Assembly (NCBI RefSeq): GCF_013031245.1
Contig: NZ_WPZL01000004.1
Span: 1-64,000, forward strand
Direction of reading: 5' to 3'
Length of the DNA: 64,000 nt
From: Ruegeria lacuscaerulensis
Lineage (GTDB): Bacteria > Pseudomonadota > Alphaproteobacteria > Rhodobacterales > Rhodobacteraceae
The position numbers were made by a program, and so were the translations under genes. This document shows positions 36,917 through 46,348 of this stretch, piece by piece; positions within the stretch are counted from its first letter, which is position 1; every line of letters begins with the position of its first letter. A model generated the notes under the pieces. The model searched no databases and had not been told where the DNA came from. It saw only the letters and a list, made by a program, of their open reading frames with translations.

Positions 36917-37800
36917 AGCTGACGCGAGATATTTCAATTACGTCACGGCAAAGCCGCCGGAAGTCGAATGCAACATTGTCGCTCGACTTTGCAAGACAAG
37001 TTTATCGCCGATCCGGCGCTCCGATTTCGTTAAACTCAGTTCTGAGCTTCTCGCGCGCAACTCCCGCCACGCTAATAGGCGCAACAGGTGTGATTGAGAC
37101 AGCAGGCATTGATACTCTCCGTCGCGATCACGTCCTTGGAACGGGCTTATTCCGTGGAGTGCTTTTCGAACCCGAAGCGACAAACCTTCTTCACTATTCG
37201 AACAGTTTCACCCATCAGGACTGGTATGGTCATTGGTCCAAGCCAAGTTTTTCTGTTGGTCTGACAGCACCGGATGGCAGCAGTACCGCGATGGGTTGGA
37301 ACTGCACCGAAACAACTGGCGGGTTGGACGGCCTGCGCGGCGGGCTCGTCATGAAGGATGAAAGTGTCGCCGGAACATCGACCGTCAGTATCTGGCTTCG
37401 GGCCAGCGCACCGGTAGCACTGCGTTTTGGTCAGTCTGACGGGAACTCGGAAATCATTAATGTGACCACAGATTGGCAGCGGTTCACCTATACTGAAGTA
37501 CTGCCTAATGCGCAGGACCGGATCTTTGTACTCAGCGAGACCGAGGGCGCGGACATTGACATCGAAATCTGGGGCGCCCAGGTAGAGATTGGCTCGAAGG
37601 AAACCACAATCATACCTACCGATGGGAGCGCAGCGAGTCGCAGCGCGGATGTCGCAGGTCTCAGCGGTACCAACGGCACGTTTGATGTCACACTCACTTA
37701 TGACGATGACAGCCAGGACACGCTTTTAGCCCAAAGCATCGGCGAAGGTTGGTGGCCGGTTCTGCGTCGGAACCATCTGAAGCATATTCTGATCGAGTGA
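36913..37800 (+). CDS. phage tail/spike-like protein with jelly-roll domain
   Basis: 295 residues. After a basic start, the part ALSLDFARQVYRRSGAPISLNSVLSFSRATPATLIG resembles the head of phage spike and tail proteins. The middle (about 90-230: TNLLHYSNSFTHQDW, STVSIWLRASAPVALRFG, WQRFTYTEVLPN, DIDIEIWGAQVEIGS) reads as a carbohydrate-binding-like beta sandwich. No other phage structural genes are near, so this and the preceding gene are an orphan pair, a prophage remnant or a cargo module. Their position directly before polysaccharide genes is suggestive but may be chance. Confidence 0.65.
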   Translation: MKLTRDISITSRQSRRKSNATLSLDFARQVYRRSGAPISLNSVLSFSRATPATLIGATGVIETAGIDTLRRDHVLGTGLFRGVLFEPEATNLLHYSNSFTHQDWYGHWSKPSFSVGLTAPDGSSTAMGWNCTETTGGLDGLRGGLVMKDESVAGTSTVSIWLRASAPVALRFGQSDGNSEIINVTTDWQRFTYTEVLPNAQDRIFVLSETEGADIDIEIWGAQVEIGSKETTIIPTDGSAASRSADVAGLSGTNGTFDVTLTYDDDSQDTLLAQSIGEGWWPVLRRNHLKHILIE

Positions 37801-37982
37801 GGCGGTTAGGCGACAGCTGTGGCAAGTGCTTTGAAGTTCTCCAATGACGAAATTCTGATGGTATAGCTAAATCACGTCGCAGCCGAAAAGCGTCACCAGG
37901 ATTGGTTGCGGTCGTTGTTGTACATGGCAGCAACCGCTCCATTCACAGCCTGGCCTTCTGCGCTGCACGCAACGCAGGTCAT

Positions 37983-39368
37983 TCATGCCCTTTTACGACA
38001 AAGTAGTATGATAGGAGCAATCACCAACAAAATTTGCCAGATGAACTCTGCCACGCTTTGGAGCGACCCACGTGTTATGAACAGCATATTCCCAGCAATC
38101 ACAACAGACGCAAAGTAGGGGATCGTCGCCGAGGGATTTGAGCGAAGCGACCGATCAATCCGTGAAATCAGAATGCCTAAGTACAGAATCAATACCGCGC
38201 CCAACAAATGGAAGTTCAAATAGGCTTCTCCAAAAAGTGGCATCGAGAGATTAGTATTGGAGCTGCCGAGCCATTCCGAAACGATTGTGCCTGAGTGTGC
38301 TGGTTTTTCTGGCCAAAGTTTACGCGGTACAAACGCTAAGGAGCTATTGATTAACCCTGCCCCCCAAAAGTGCCCAAATTCCTGGGCCCAATAGACCGCG
38401 TGCATCATTGATTGATACCCGTCAAAATCACCTCCGGCAAAAAACTCACGCCATGCACCGGATGAAATTCGATCCCACTGCCGCGAAGTACGGCTAAGCA
38501 CGCTTACGAGCGGGTAAATCAGTATCGACCCTCCCAACATTGCTAAGAATGCAAGTAGCTTCGCCCGAGTACTGTTGAGCGGAAAAAATAGCAAAAGGAA
38601 AGAAGATACAAATCCAATTAGTCGCCACCGTGCTGAGTTTATTGGATTAACAAAGACAAACAAAGTTATCACCATAATTATGAATAGCCAAAGGAATATG
38701 CGCCGATTATTGGGATGAGGGTCATTTCGAGCATTAAATCCTGCCACGAGAGTAAGACCAAAGAGCAGCAATGAAACTCTCTTGAAGACACCAAAACGCG
38801 GACCTGCACTGTTTGAAAGTGTATCTTCGATCAGAATTCTTGGCGTCGTTATGATGTCTAGCCCCACCCAAGCATAGATCAAAAGGACCAGAAAATAACC
38901 ACCAATCAGAAGTGGAAAAGATCGCTTTGCAGAGACACCCATTCTTGGCCGTGTAGTGGAAGGCGCGCGAACTCGCATTCCGTAAATTATCCCAATATGT
39001 AAGCAAATACTGAATACAAGACACATAAGCGACGTGCTACGAAGTAACTCTTGCGAAAGCACTCTATACGCGATAGGCCAAGGGTAAATTCCGATTGCCG
39101 TATAGATTAGCGCTGGGAAAAGCGCGCCGAAGGCGAAATAAAACGAAACTTGGATTGTCGCGAATCCGGCATTTGGGTGAGTAATATAGTAATAGATTGC
39201 GAACAAATTTATCGCGAAAGCGCTACCGAGGTACAAAAAATGAACGTCCGACAGAATTACGCTGTTTAATAATACCCAATTCAAAATCGCCACTGTGCCG
39301 ATTGATAAAATTATCATTAAAGCAAAGTTGAATAAAGCGTGGCGGTTATGGGGCGAAATTTCGGTCAT
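37983..39368 (-). CDS. Wzy-like polysaccharide polymerase (multi-pass membrane protein)
   Basis: 461 residues with about eleven to twelve hydrophobic helices and one large loop (about 290-350) containing AWREFFAGGDFDGYQSM, ALVFVPRKLWPEKPAHSGT and SMPLFGEAYLNF. The PRxLWPxKP text in a periplasmic loop is typical of O-antigen / exopolysaccharide repeat-unit polymerases. The gene is clearly richer in A and T than its neighbours, a mark of recent transfer common for wzy genes. It runs opposite to the flippase and glycosyltransferase genes. An O-antigen ligase is the alternative. Confidence 0.72.
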   Translation of the reverse strand: MTEISPHNRHALFNFALMIILSIGTVAILNWVLLNSVILSDVHFLYLGSAFAINLFAIYYYITHPNAGFATIQVSFYFAFGALFPALIYTAIGIYPWPIAYRVLSQELLRSTSLMCLVFSICLHIGIIYGMRVRAPSTTRPRMGVSAKRSFPLLIGGYFLVLLIYAWVGLDIITTPRILIEDTLSNSAGPRFGVFKRVSLLLFGLTLVAGFNARNDPHPNNRRIFLWLFIIMVITLFVFVNPINSARWRLIGFVSSFLLLFFPLNSTRAKLLAFLAMLGGSILIYPLVSVLSRTSRQWDRISSGAWREFFAGGDFDGYQSMMHAVYWAQEFGHFWGAGLINSSLAFVPRKLWPEKPAHSGTIVSEWLGSSNTNLSMPLFGEAYLNFHLLGAVLILYLGILISRIDRSLRSNPSATIPYFASVVIAGNMLFITRGSLQSVAEFIWQILLVIAPIILLCRKRA

Positions 39369-39796
39369 TTTTCTAACTATAGATGTACGAAGTCATTTCA
39401 GCACGAGACATGCGTTTAACACCGTTCACGCTGATTGAACATAGTTCTTCTGAAGTTGTGTTTTATAACCTCTGTTCGGCAGTTAACTAGTGAGAAATAA
39501 GTGCGAATTCTGATCATCTTAAATGAGTCCGCGGTGGAGAGAGGCACTTATCACTTTTCCCAAAATTAGGGCGTGCTGTGCCTGTACTTTGATGCGAAAG
39601 TTCAGTAGAAGCCGCCAGGGATCCACGCCTCTTCCAGCTTGCAACTTAGATCTTAACTACTTGAGGTTAAATTGAAAATTAGACAGATCTTTCTTGCAGA
39701 TCTAAATAATGACCAGACAATTTCCTAAGCCGTCGCACAGCCCTGTTCCAAGCATTTCATGGACGCGCTGAGACAGAAACCGCCATCAGGCATACC
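39369..39796. other. AT-rich intergenic stretch between divergent polysaccharide genes
   Basis: About 430 bases separate the Wzy-like gene (minus) from the flippase gene (plus). The left half is as AT-rich as the Wzy gene, and the composition changes back near 39700. Promoters for both genes must lie here, but I cannot name boxes with confidence. No coding region recognised. Confidence 0.5.
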
Positions 39797-41101
39797 ATGA
39801 CGTTTCCAACGAACCTCTTCAAAGTCACCTTCCTTGCGCTGCTCGTAAAATTGGCAAGTGCGCCTCTGAACTATCTTATGCTGATCGCTCTGGCGCGGGC
39901 CATGGATCTGGAGGGGTACGGAGTCTTTGCGTTTGGGTTTTCGGCAGCTTTGATTCTTGGGCAAATTGCACTCATGGGGCAGAACCAGTTGGTGTTGCGC
40001 GTGCTGCCCGCCAACGCCGATCCTGCGCAAGAACCTATACGCAATGCGGCCATTGCCTATGGTCTGCGCAACGTCCTTCGGTCAGGAATTGTGCTTTCAC
40101 TGGTCTTTGCGGTTTACAGCCTGACGACCGAGGAAAGCTGGTCGATGCTGGCAGCTACGCTGATGATTGTACCCATTGCGTTTGCCGAGTTCCAATCGAG
40201 CGTTTTGCGAACGCGAAACCGTGTTATTGGTGCGCTCGCTCCGCGGGACATACTGTGGCGTCTCAGCGTGATCGGTGTGGCGGGTCTGGTGATCTTGGGC
40301 GTCCTGCCGCCGCTCGAGCCGGTGTGGGCCTTTCTGCTTTGCGCCGGGACGCTGGTGTTTTGGCTTGTGGTGCAATCTGGCATCGACCCGGCAACACGCT
40401 ACTTTGAGGTTTTAAAGCGGCGCGGCACGCCGCTGACGCAGAATTGGTGGGACATGACCAGAAGCTTCTGGCTGGCCTCGGTAGTGATCGTCTCGGGCCC
40501 CAACCTGGCTGTGGTGGCGATTGGTTTGGTCATGACTCCAGATCAGACCGCGCCGTTCTTTGCTGCGCTCAAAACGGCGCAATTGATGACGCTACTGCTT
40601 TTGGCGGCCAACCTCGCGGCAACACCCCTGATTTCGCGCGCCTATGCAGAGGGCGAACATGATACCGTGCGGAAAATCTGTCAGTTCGTCTCTGCCGCGG
40701 CAGGGGGGTTTGCCGCCTTGGGCCTGATGGCGTTCTGGGTTTTTGGAGGGCTTGCTCTGAGCCTGTTCGGGCCGGATTACGCGGTGGCCAAGCCCGAACT
40801 CCTGGTTCTTTCTTTTGGTTTCGCCATCAGCGCAGCGGGGGGTCTTAATGGAATCCTGATGCAGATGACGGGGCAGGAAAAATCCTTTGCGCGGCTTTCG
40901 CTGATCTGGAATGCCGTTGGACTGGCCGCATTGATCCCCGTGGTTTGGGTCTTTGGCACTCTGGGAGCCGCCTGGGCCGTGGCGCTGACAACGATTGCCT
41001 GGAATGTCCATGCCTGGGTACTGTGCCGAAGCAGGATTGGAATTGACCCAAGTCTCTTGGGCTTTGTCCTTCCGGCCCCTCAACTTCCGATAAAGGATTG
41101 A
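39797..41101 (+). CDS. lipopolysaccharide/exopolysaccharide flippase (Wzx/MATE type)
   Basis: 434 residues with about twelve to fourteen membrane helices and no large soluble domain. It starts FKVTFLALLVKLASAPLNYLMLIALARAMDLEGYGVFAFGFSAALILGQ, the usual beginning of oligosaccharide flippases (sugar-lipid exporters of the MOP superfamily). It should move an undecaprenyl-linked repeat unit across the inner membrane. It ends four bases before the glycosyltransferase gene. Confidence 0.87.
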   Translation: MTFPTNLFKVTFLALLVKLASAPLNYLMLIALARAMDLEGYGVFAFGFSAALILGQIALMGQNQLVLRVLPANADPAQEPIRNAAIAYGLRNVLRSGIVLSLVFAVYSLTTEESWSMLAATLMIVPIAFAEFQSSVLRTRNRVIGALAPRDILWRLSVIGVAGLVILGVLPPLEPVWAFLLCAGTLVFWLVVQSGIDPATRYFEVLKRRGTPLTQNWWDMTRSFWLASVVIVSGPNLAVVAIGLVMTPDQTAPFFAALKTAQLMTLLLLAANLAATPLISRAYAEGEHDTVRKICQFVSAAAGGFAALGLMAFWVFGGLALSLFGPDYAVAKPELLVLSFGFAISAAGGLNGILMQMTGQEKSFARLSLIWNAVGLAALIPVVWVFGTLGAAWAVALTTIAWNVHAWVLCRSRIGIDPSLLGFVLPAPQLPIKD

Positions 41102-41105
41102 AAAC

Positions 41106-42395
41106 ATGTCAGACCGGACCAAGCGTGTCGTCCTGGTGATGGATTACGGAGACATCCGCGGCGGGCTGGAAAAAGTTTGCATCGAGAGTGCTCTGGCGTT
41201 GAAAGAGACCGGCAAGGAAGTGGTGTTTTTCTGTGGGGTTGCCCCAGTGGATAAACGCCTTGAGGAGGCTGGGATCAGCGTCACTTGCCTGGGTGTTCAG
41301 GATATCGGATCGGACAGGTCCAAACTCCGCGCGGCGGCAACTGGGCTTTGGAACGTGGCTGCCGCGCGTGAGCTGGACCGGGTTATCCGCGACACAGACG
41401 ATTTGGATGGAACTGTCGTGCACATCCACGGCTGGACCAAAAGTTTGTCGAGCGCCATCGGGCAGATTGTGACTGCGCCGGATATTCGGCACGTATTCAC
41501 GATGCATGAATATTTCTTTGCATGTCCAAATGGTGGCTTTTACGATTATCAGGCCAACGAAATTTGCCAAAGACCTGCCTTGGGCCTTGGGTGCCTGACC
41601 ACGAACTGTGATGTTCGGCACCCTTTACACAAAGGCTATCGGATGCTTCGGCAAGTTGTGCAAAAGGGCCGTGGCGGCCTACCGCCCCGGGTCAGAAACA
41701 TAATCTACATCAGCGAATTGCAGAAAGAGGTCATGCAGCCCTATTTCCCGGCTTCAACCGTCTTCCGGCAGGTTGCCAACCCTGCCGTGAGCCATAAGCG
41801 TTCGCCGGTTCAGGTGGCGGGAAACAAAGAGTTCTACTTTGTCGGCAGACTCGTCGAGTCCAAGGGAGCTTTGGAGTTTGCTTTGGCAGCCCGCGATGCG
41901 GGCATTCCGGCGGTGTTTGTCGGTGATGGGCCGCTACGCGGCGCCATTGAAGCGGCCAACCCGTCGGCAACCATTCTGGGTTGGCAAAACGCCAGTGAAG
42001 TAATGGAGCATCTGCACCGCGCCCGAGCTCTGGTTTTCCCCAGCAAGTGGTATGAATGCCAACCGCTGGTTCCGATCGAGGCGCAGGCTCTTGGCATCCC
42101 CGTTATCTGCGGAAATTGGTGCGCAGCTCGCGAGAGCGTCGCTCATGAGGAAACCGGCCTGCATATCCGTTCACTGGATGAAAACGGTGGGTTCCAGGAC
42201 GCTCTGGCCCGGCTTTCATCGGCTGAATATGCCGCTCAGCTGGGCCGCGCAGCCTATGAGCGCTATTGGAGCGATCCCCTCACTATGAAGCGTCACCTGG
42301 ACCGGCTTCTATCTGCGTATGAGCAGATCCGAACACGGCAAGAAATGGACGACGACTGCCTAACTGACGGCACGGTGCAAGCCTCGCAGAGTTGA
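41106..42395 (+). CDS. GT4-type glycosyltransferase
   Basis: 429 residues of the GT-B fold. The N-terminal half begins VVLVMDYGDIRGGLEKVCIESALALKETGKEVVFF. The C-terminal donor-binding half has FYFVGRLVESKGALEFALAA, VFVGDGPLRGAIEAA and WYECQPLVPIEAQALGIPVICG, in which the Glu of the nucleotide-sugar motif is visible. It transfers a sugar from a nucleotide donor, probably onto the lipid-linked repeat unit. It is co-transcribed with the flippase and faces the sulfotransferase gene across five bases. Confidence 0.9.
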   Translation: MSDRTKRVVLVMDYGDIRGGLEKVCIESALALKETGKEVVFFCGVAPVDKRLEEAGISVTCLGVQDIGSDRSKLRAAATGLWNVAAARELDRVIRDTDDLDGTVVHIHGWTKSLSSAIGQIVTAPDIRHVFTMHEYFFACPNGGFYDYQANEICQRPALGLGCLTTNCDVRHPLHKGYRMLRQVVQKGRGGLPPRVRNIIYISELQKEVMQPYFPASTVFRQVANPAVSHKRSPVQVAGNKEFYFVGRLVESKGALEFALAARDAGIPAVFVGDGPLRGAIEAANPSATILGWQNASEVMEHLHRARALVFPSKWYECQPLVPIEAQALGIPVICGNWCAARESVAHEETGLHIRSLDENGGFQDALARLSSAEYAAQLGRAAYERYWSDPLTMKRHLDRLLSAYEQIRTRQEMDDDCLTDGTVQASQS

Positions 42396-42400
42396 ACGGC

Positions 42401-43270
42401 CTAGCCCAACTCCAGATGCTGACGCAATAGTTCCTTGTCCGTGTCGCTGACCTGCTCCGTGTTGGGCTTAAAGTAAACCGCTTTCAGTTTGCGCTTTAAA
42501 CTGACGGGCAGCAGTTGACGCAGATGAGTTTTGAGGCCCGAGGTCATCAGGAAGGCGTTAAGAGCTTTGAAACGCGGCGCGTCGCCTGCGTTCTGGCTGT
42601 CGACGGCCGTGTCAAATTGGCCGGGATCAATTTCAAGAAATGCAGCAACCTGCGCCAGCGTAGCGTCGACATTGCTGACCAAATCCTCAAAGGTGAGTTC
42701 CAGCAGATTGTCCGGGCCAAAGACTTCGCGGTATCTGTAAACGGCGTCGTCGTACCGGCTTTGACGCAGAAGGAAACGGCCCGGCAACGGCGTTTCTCCG
42801 CTGGCTTCCGCCTGAATCTCCTCGCGCAATGACCTTGTGGTGCGGCCGGTGCGTGTGGCCAGGCGGTAGTGCGACAGCGCGCGCGCCACCGGGTTCCGGG
42901 TCAGCAGGATGACCTTGGCATCGGGCGCGTGGTCGCGGATACTTTGTGCGGCTTCCGGGCAATGCAGGTAGGTTGTTGAGGCATCCATGCGCCAGCGGGC
43001 TGCCAGCCCCTGAAACAAGTAGTCATAATGCTCAGACTCTCGAAATATCGCAAATTGCATCACCTTGGCGGATCGCTGGGCCACATAGCGGGCCGGGTCC
43101 ACGTCGTTCAGATGGTGCCTGGCAACGTAATCGGCCGGAAACTCATGCTGAGAAAAGAAATTGGGTTCCTTGATTGTCGGCAGGTCCACGTCCGGGTGGG
43201 ACGCCAGCCATGCAGATAGTTGCGTCGAGCCAGACCTTGGCGCCGCGACGAGGAAAAGATTGGAAGTCAT
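42401..43270 (-). CDS. PAPS-dependent sulfotransferase
   Basis: 289 residues from the ATG at 43270, which overlaps the stop of the upstream glycosyltransferase (ATGA); the open frame extends 65 codons further but that part is the other gene's shadow. The 5'-phosphosulfate loop is VAAPRSGSTQLSAWLASHP near the N-terminus, and the 3'-phosphate motif is KVILLTRNPVARALSHYRLA. It should transfer sulfate from PAPS to a carbohydrate hydroxyl. With glycosyltransferases on both sides, a sulfated exopolysaccharide or O-antigen is likely. Confidence 0.87.
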   Translation of the reverse strand: MTSNLFLVAAPRSGSTQLSAWLASHPDVDLPTIKEPNFFSQHEFPADYVARHHLNDVDPARYVAQRSAKVMQFAIFRESEHYDYLFQGLAARWRMDASTTYLHCPEAAQSIRDHAPDAKVILLTRNPVARALSHYRLATRTGRTTRSLREEIQAEASGETPLPGRFLLRQSRYDDAVYRYREVFGPDNLLELTFEDLVSNVDATLAQVAAFLEIDPGQFDTAVDSQNAGDAPRFKALNAFLMTSGLKTHLRQLLPVSLKRKLKAVYFKPNTEQVSDTDKELLRQHLELG

Positions 43271-44325
43271 TGCAAAGTCACTCTCAAATCTGGGTGGTCC
43301 CGGCGTTGCAGACGGTTTGCTTGCGCCCGACGGGCACCGTACAGATCCTGCAGCCCGCGCAACGCACCGGCACTGAAACCGATATGGATTACTATTGCCA
43401 GAAGTGCGGCCAGCCCCCAGACCGAAGAAGGCACAGCGGGCCGTGCGCACTGCGCACCGTGCCAAGCCAGGAAGAAGACAAGCGCAATATAGCTGGCAGG
43501 TATTACTAGTGCCCAGGGCGTTACCAACGCAATCATTGCAGACAGCACCAGAATCGGCGCAATTGCCATAGGCAACAGTTGACGTTTACCCAGCCTTTCC
43601 CTGTGCTTCACGGCTGTCCAGACGCGGTATCGCCCGTTGCGGAAAAACTGCTTGAAAGAGCCTCTCAAGGTCGGGCGCGGAAAATAGTCGATGGCGGCAT
43701 CGTCCTCGAGGAAAATCCGCCCATCCGCACGGACAAGGCGCAGGTCAAATTCGGCATCTTCATTAGCCGCAAACTCGGGGTCATAGCCGCCGACCCGGGC
43801 AAAATCCTCGACCCTGAACAGGGCGTGATGCCCGTGCTCGACCCACCCCCTGAAACCTTCGGCGCGATGGTGCGCGCCCCCATTGCCAAGCCAGGTCGAG
43901 AACAGAAACCTGGCCGCATTCTGAACCCTGTTTCCGCCTTGCGTGCGCATCGTCACAACCACACTGTTGGCGTTCGTCTTCTGCGCTGTGGCACATAGTT
44001 TCGAGATGAAGTCACTGGGGTATCTGGCGTGGAGATCAGCCCTCACCAGAAACTCGGCTCCACGTTCGATAGCGATCCCGGCGGCCATGTTCATGGCGTG
44101 GGCCTGTAACCGGTGAACATTGTGTACGATTTCGACCCGATCACCGAAGGCGGCGCGCACTTCTTCCTGAGTGCCGTCCGTGCTGCCTCCATCAAGCAAC
44201 AGGATGTCGAAATCAGCAGCCCTTTTGTCATCAAGCAAAGAGGTAATGGCCTCAACGGCCCGGTTGGCTTCGTTCAGGCAAGGGCATGCCACGACTATTT
44301 TGCGGGTTGAGGTGTCTGTCGGCAT
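43267..44325 (-). CDS. GT2 glycosyltransferase (ExoA-like)
   Basis: 352 residues. The GT-A domain has VACPCLNEANRAVEAITSLL, then ILLLDGGSTDGT and LVRADLHARYP (the DxD-type metal site), then the acceptor region FEANEDAEFDLRLVRAD read as AANEDAEFDLR. Three or four membrane helices follow (about 255-330), as in succinoglycan ExoA-type enzymes. It works at the inner membrane on a lipid-linked acceptor. Its stop overlaps the sulfotransferase start. Confidence 0.88.
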   Translation of the reverse strand: MPTDTSTRKIVVACPCLNEANRAVEAITSLLDDKRAADFDILLLDGGSTDGTQEEVRAAFGDRVEIVHNVHRLQAHAMNMAAGIAIERGAEFLVRADLHARYPSDFISKLCATAQKTNANSVVVTMRTQGGNRVQNAARFLFSTWLGNGGAHHRAEGFRGWVEHGHHALFRVEDFARVGGYDPEFAANEDAEFDLRLVRADGRIFLEDDAAIDYFPRPTLRGSFKQFFRNGRYRVWTAVKHRERLGKRQLLPMAIAPILVLSAMIALVTPWALVIPASYIALVFFLAWHGAQCARPAVPSSVWGLAALLAIVIHIGFSAGALRGLQDLYGARRAQANRLQRRDHPDLRVTLQ

Positions 44326-44786
44326 CTTGTGACTTATGCAGGTCCGGAAAGTAAAATTGTGTTTTGGTCAAGGACTTTAAGGGTCTCATCATTAGTTCGA
44401 AGCAAAAATTTCTCGCGCTTCCAAACTCCACCTATTTCAAAGCAGCTGCTTCATAGAAATGCCTCAAGAAGATTTCAATTACATCGCCAATTCACTTGGT
44501 GATAATGAATTCGCTCATCCGTTACCATAGGTAGATTCAGCCTCCAATGGCCACGCTACATCACCTCCATCGCGAAGACTTATGCTAACAAGTCTGTTTG
44601 CCGACATTTGGAGCAACTTCGAGAGCTGTCGGGCTCCAGTGCTTTGTCCCGCCGGTCACCGTGCTTTAGTCTGGCACGTCTCCTCTAGAAGGCCGTTCCC
44701 AGATCGAACCCGTCGCCGGCCTGGACAGGACCGCACCGCGCATCGGTTCCAACATTTGCAGCGATGTGCGAACGCACTCCGGCCCA
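44326..44786. other. intergenic stretch, nothing recognised
   Basis: About 460 bases between the GT2 start and the stop of the next minus-strand gene. The right part has an open frame on the plus strand (44582-44827) with no family feature. The GT2 promoter should lie at the left end, which is fairly AT-rich. Confidence 0.45.
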
Positions 44787-45767
44787 TCACGGTTGCGCGG
44801 CCAGTTCCAGCATCTCATGATGCCTGAGCTCGGCCTGCCCTTTCACCCGCTTCACAAACGGCGCGGGCAGATCGGGGCCAATTGCGGCCTGATACCTCCG
44901 ACAGGATTTGTCACCGATCAATTCGGCGTATTTGACCCACGTACGGAACGCGAACACATCCCGCAGGCTGATCAGTAGTTTCGTTTTAGTGTGTGTCTGC
45001 GGCGGTGGAAGTTTCAGACGCCCGAAGTGCTTGTCCTCAACGTCCCGCCATCCGGCCGGAGTTTCAAAGCGGTTCTGATCTTCTGTCTCAGAATATTTGA
45101 ACTCCGGGTATTCCAGACCGTACTCGGAGCAGCCGTGAGAGATTTTTGAATGCACACCCCGAATTCCAAATTTCGCCTGTATATCCTGAAACGCCGCTAG
45201 ACTGGCTTTCACCTCGGCAATGCTTTCGCAAAAAATATAGGCTTTATACGGGAACTTGATACCGTCGCGCAGCTCGATCATGCATTTTCTGGCATTGTCA
45301 CCCGGCAAGTCGAGATTGAGCAGCAGGAAATAGGTTTGGAACATCGCCTCGAGGTTTTCCGGCAGTATCTGAACCTTGTAGCAGTCGTGACACAGAGCTG
45401 GTATCACGCTGGTTTCCTTGAAGAACTTCAGCTTTTCCCCACAATATAGATGCTGCCCCTTTATGGTCATGACCTTGCCGGAAAAAACCTGCCCGATGGG
45501 TACGGCATGCTGGATCCGGGCAGAATTCAAGATGTCCAGCCATTGCCCATAGGCCTCGGCACTGCGCGCAGAGTCCAGAAAGGACTTTTGCCATCCGGGT
45601 TTCAGAGACCTGCCGATCCGGGTCTGTGCTTTGCCAAAAGCACCTGAAGGCGCGGCCCCGGGATCAGGCAATTCCAAAAGCGTGACCAGTTGCCGGATTG
45701 CTGGCAGGTCATTGGGTTTGTTCGCCACCCAATCTTCTAGTTTTTCCAACTGTGCTTGGCTTCGCAC
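44787..45767 (-). CDS. unrecognised conserved-looking protein with CxxC motif
   Basis: 326 residues from a GTG at 45767 with AGGAGG seven bases upstream, a convincing start. I do not recognise a family. Visible features are a Cys-rich middle (GQHLYCGEKLKFF, then ALCHDCYKVQILPENLEAMF), GIRGVHSKISHGCSEYGLEYPEFKY and a basic, Gln-rich C-terminus. There is no signal peptide and no membrane helix. The CxxC spacing could bind metal. It lies 113 bases downstream of the cox operon in the same direction, and near sulfated-polysaccharide genes on the other side, so context does not settle its role. Confidence 0.7.
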   Translation of the reverse strand: MRSQAQLEKLEDWVANKPNDLPAIRQLVTLLELPDPGAAPSGAFGKAQTRIGRSLKPGWQKSFLDSARSAEAYGQWLDILNSARIQHAVPIGQVFSGKVMTIKGQHLYCGEKLKFFKETSVIPALCHDCYKVQILPENLEAMFQTYFLLLNLDLPGDNARKCMIELRDGIKFPYKAYIFCESIAEVKASLAAFQDIQAKFGIRGVHSKISHGCSEYGLEYPEFKYSETEDQNRFETPAGWRDVEDKHFGRLKLPPPQTHTKTKLLISLRDVFAFRTWVKYAELIGDKSCRRYQAAIGPDLPAPFVKRVKGQAELRHHEMLELAAQP

Positions 45768-45880
45768 CCTGGCCTCCTGCTATGGGATGTCATGGTGATT
45801 GCGCTGATTGGCACTGTCGTCAACTGTATTGATCAGTAACCGAGACGCCGGGGCAGGATGCTGGGGGTGTGAAGCTGTGG

Positions 45881-46333
45881 TCAGGACACCGATTGTTCCG
45901 AAACAACCTCACCAAATCGGGTGAAGAATTTGCCTGAAAGCTTTTTGGCCGTCCCTGCGATCAGGCGGCTGCCCAACTGCGCGATCTTGCCGCCGACCTC
46001 GACCTTGGCAGTATAAGCCAGAACGGTTTCATCCCCATCTTCAGTAAGGGTGACTTCGGCACCGCCCTTGGCAAAACCTGCCGCCCCGCCTTTGCCTTCT
46101 CCGGTCAGGGAAAACCCGTCGGGCGCATTTGAATTGTTCAGCGTGACCTCACCGGCAAATTTCGCTTTGACCGGGCCGATCTTGAGAACAACTTTTGCCT
46201 CGAGCTCTTCGGGAGAGTTCTGGATCAGTTCCTCGCAACCCGGAATGCATTCCTTCAGGATTTCGGGATCATTCAGAGCCTGATATACAACATCCCGAGG
46301 TGCCGCGATGCGGATTTCGTCACTGAGTTCCAT
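45881..46333 (-). CDS. coxG: CO dehydrogenase accessory protein CoxG
   Basis: 150 residues of the SRPBCC fold: LSDEIRIAAPRDVVYQALNDPEILKECIPGCEEL, then PVKAKFAGEVTL and a final region IAQLGSRLIAGTAKKLSGKFF. CoxG anchors or recruits CO dehydrogenase to the membrane in Oligotropha-type systems. It is the last gene of the cox operon, 15 bases after the small open frame that follows coxF. Compare the CoxG-like domain fused to a FAD subunit at 32357. Confidence 0.9.
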   Translation of the reverse strand: MELSDEIRIAAPRDVVYQALNDPEILKECIPGCEELIQNSPEELEAKVVLKIGPVKAKFAGEVTLNNSNAPDGFSLTGEGKGGAAGFAKGGAEVTLTEDGDETVLAYTAKVEVGGKIAQLGSRLIAGTAKKLSGKFFTRFGEVVSEQSVS

Positions 46334-46348
46334 TCATGTTTCCTTCGT

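Noticed and set aside
42401..43465. Long form of the sulfotransferase starting at 43465
   Set aside because: The extra 65 codons lie inside the GT2 gene on the same strand and have biased, unrelated composition; the ATG at 43270 overlaps the GT2 stop and precedes the PAPS loop directly.
44582..44827. Plus-strand frame in the gap before the unrecognised gene
   Set aside because: No similarity, overlaps the 3' end of a better-supported gene and has no ribosome site.
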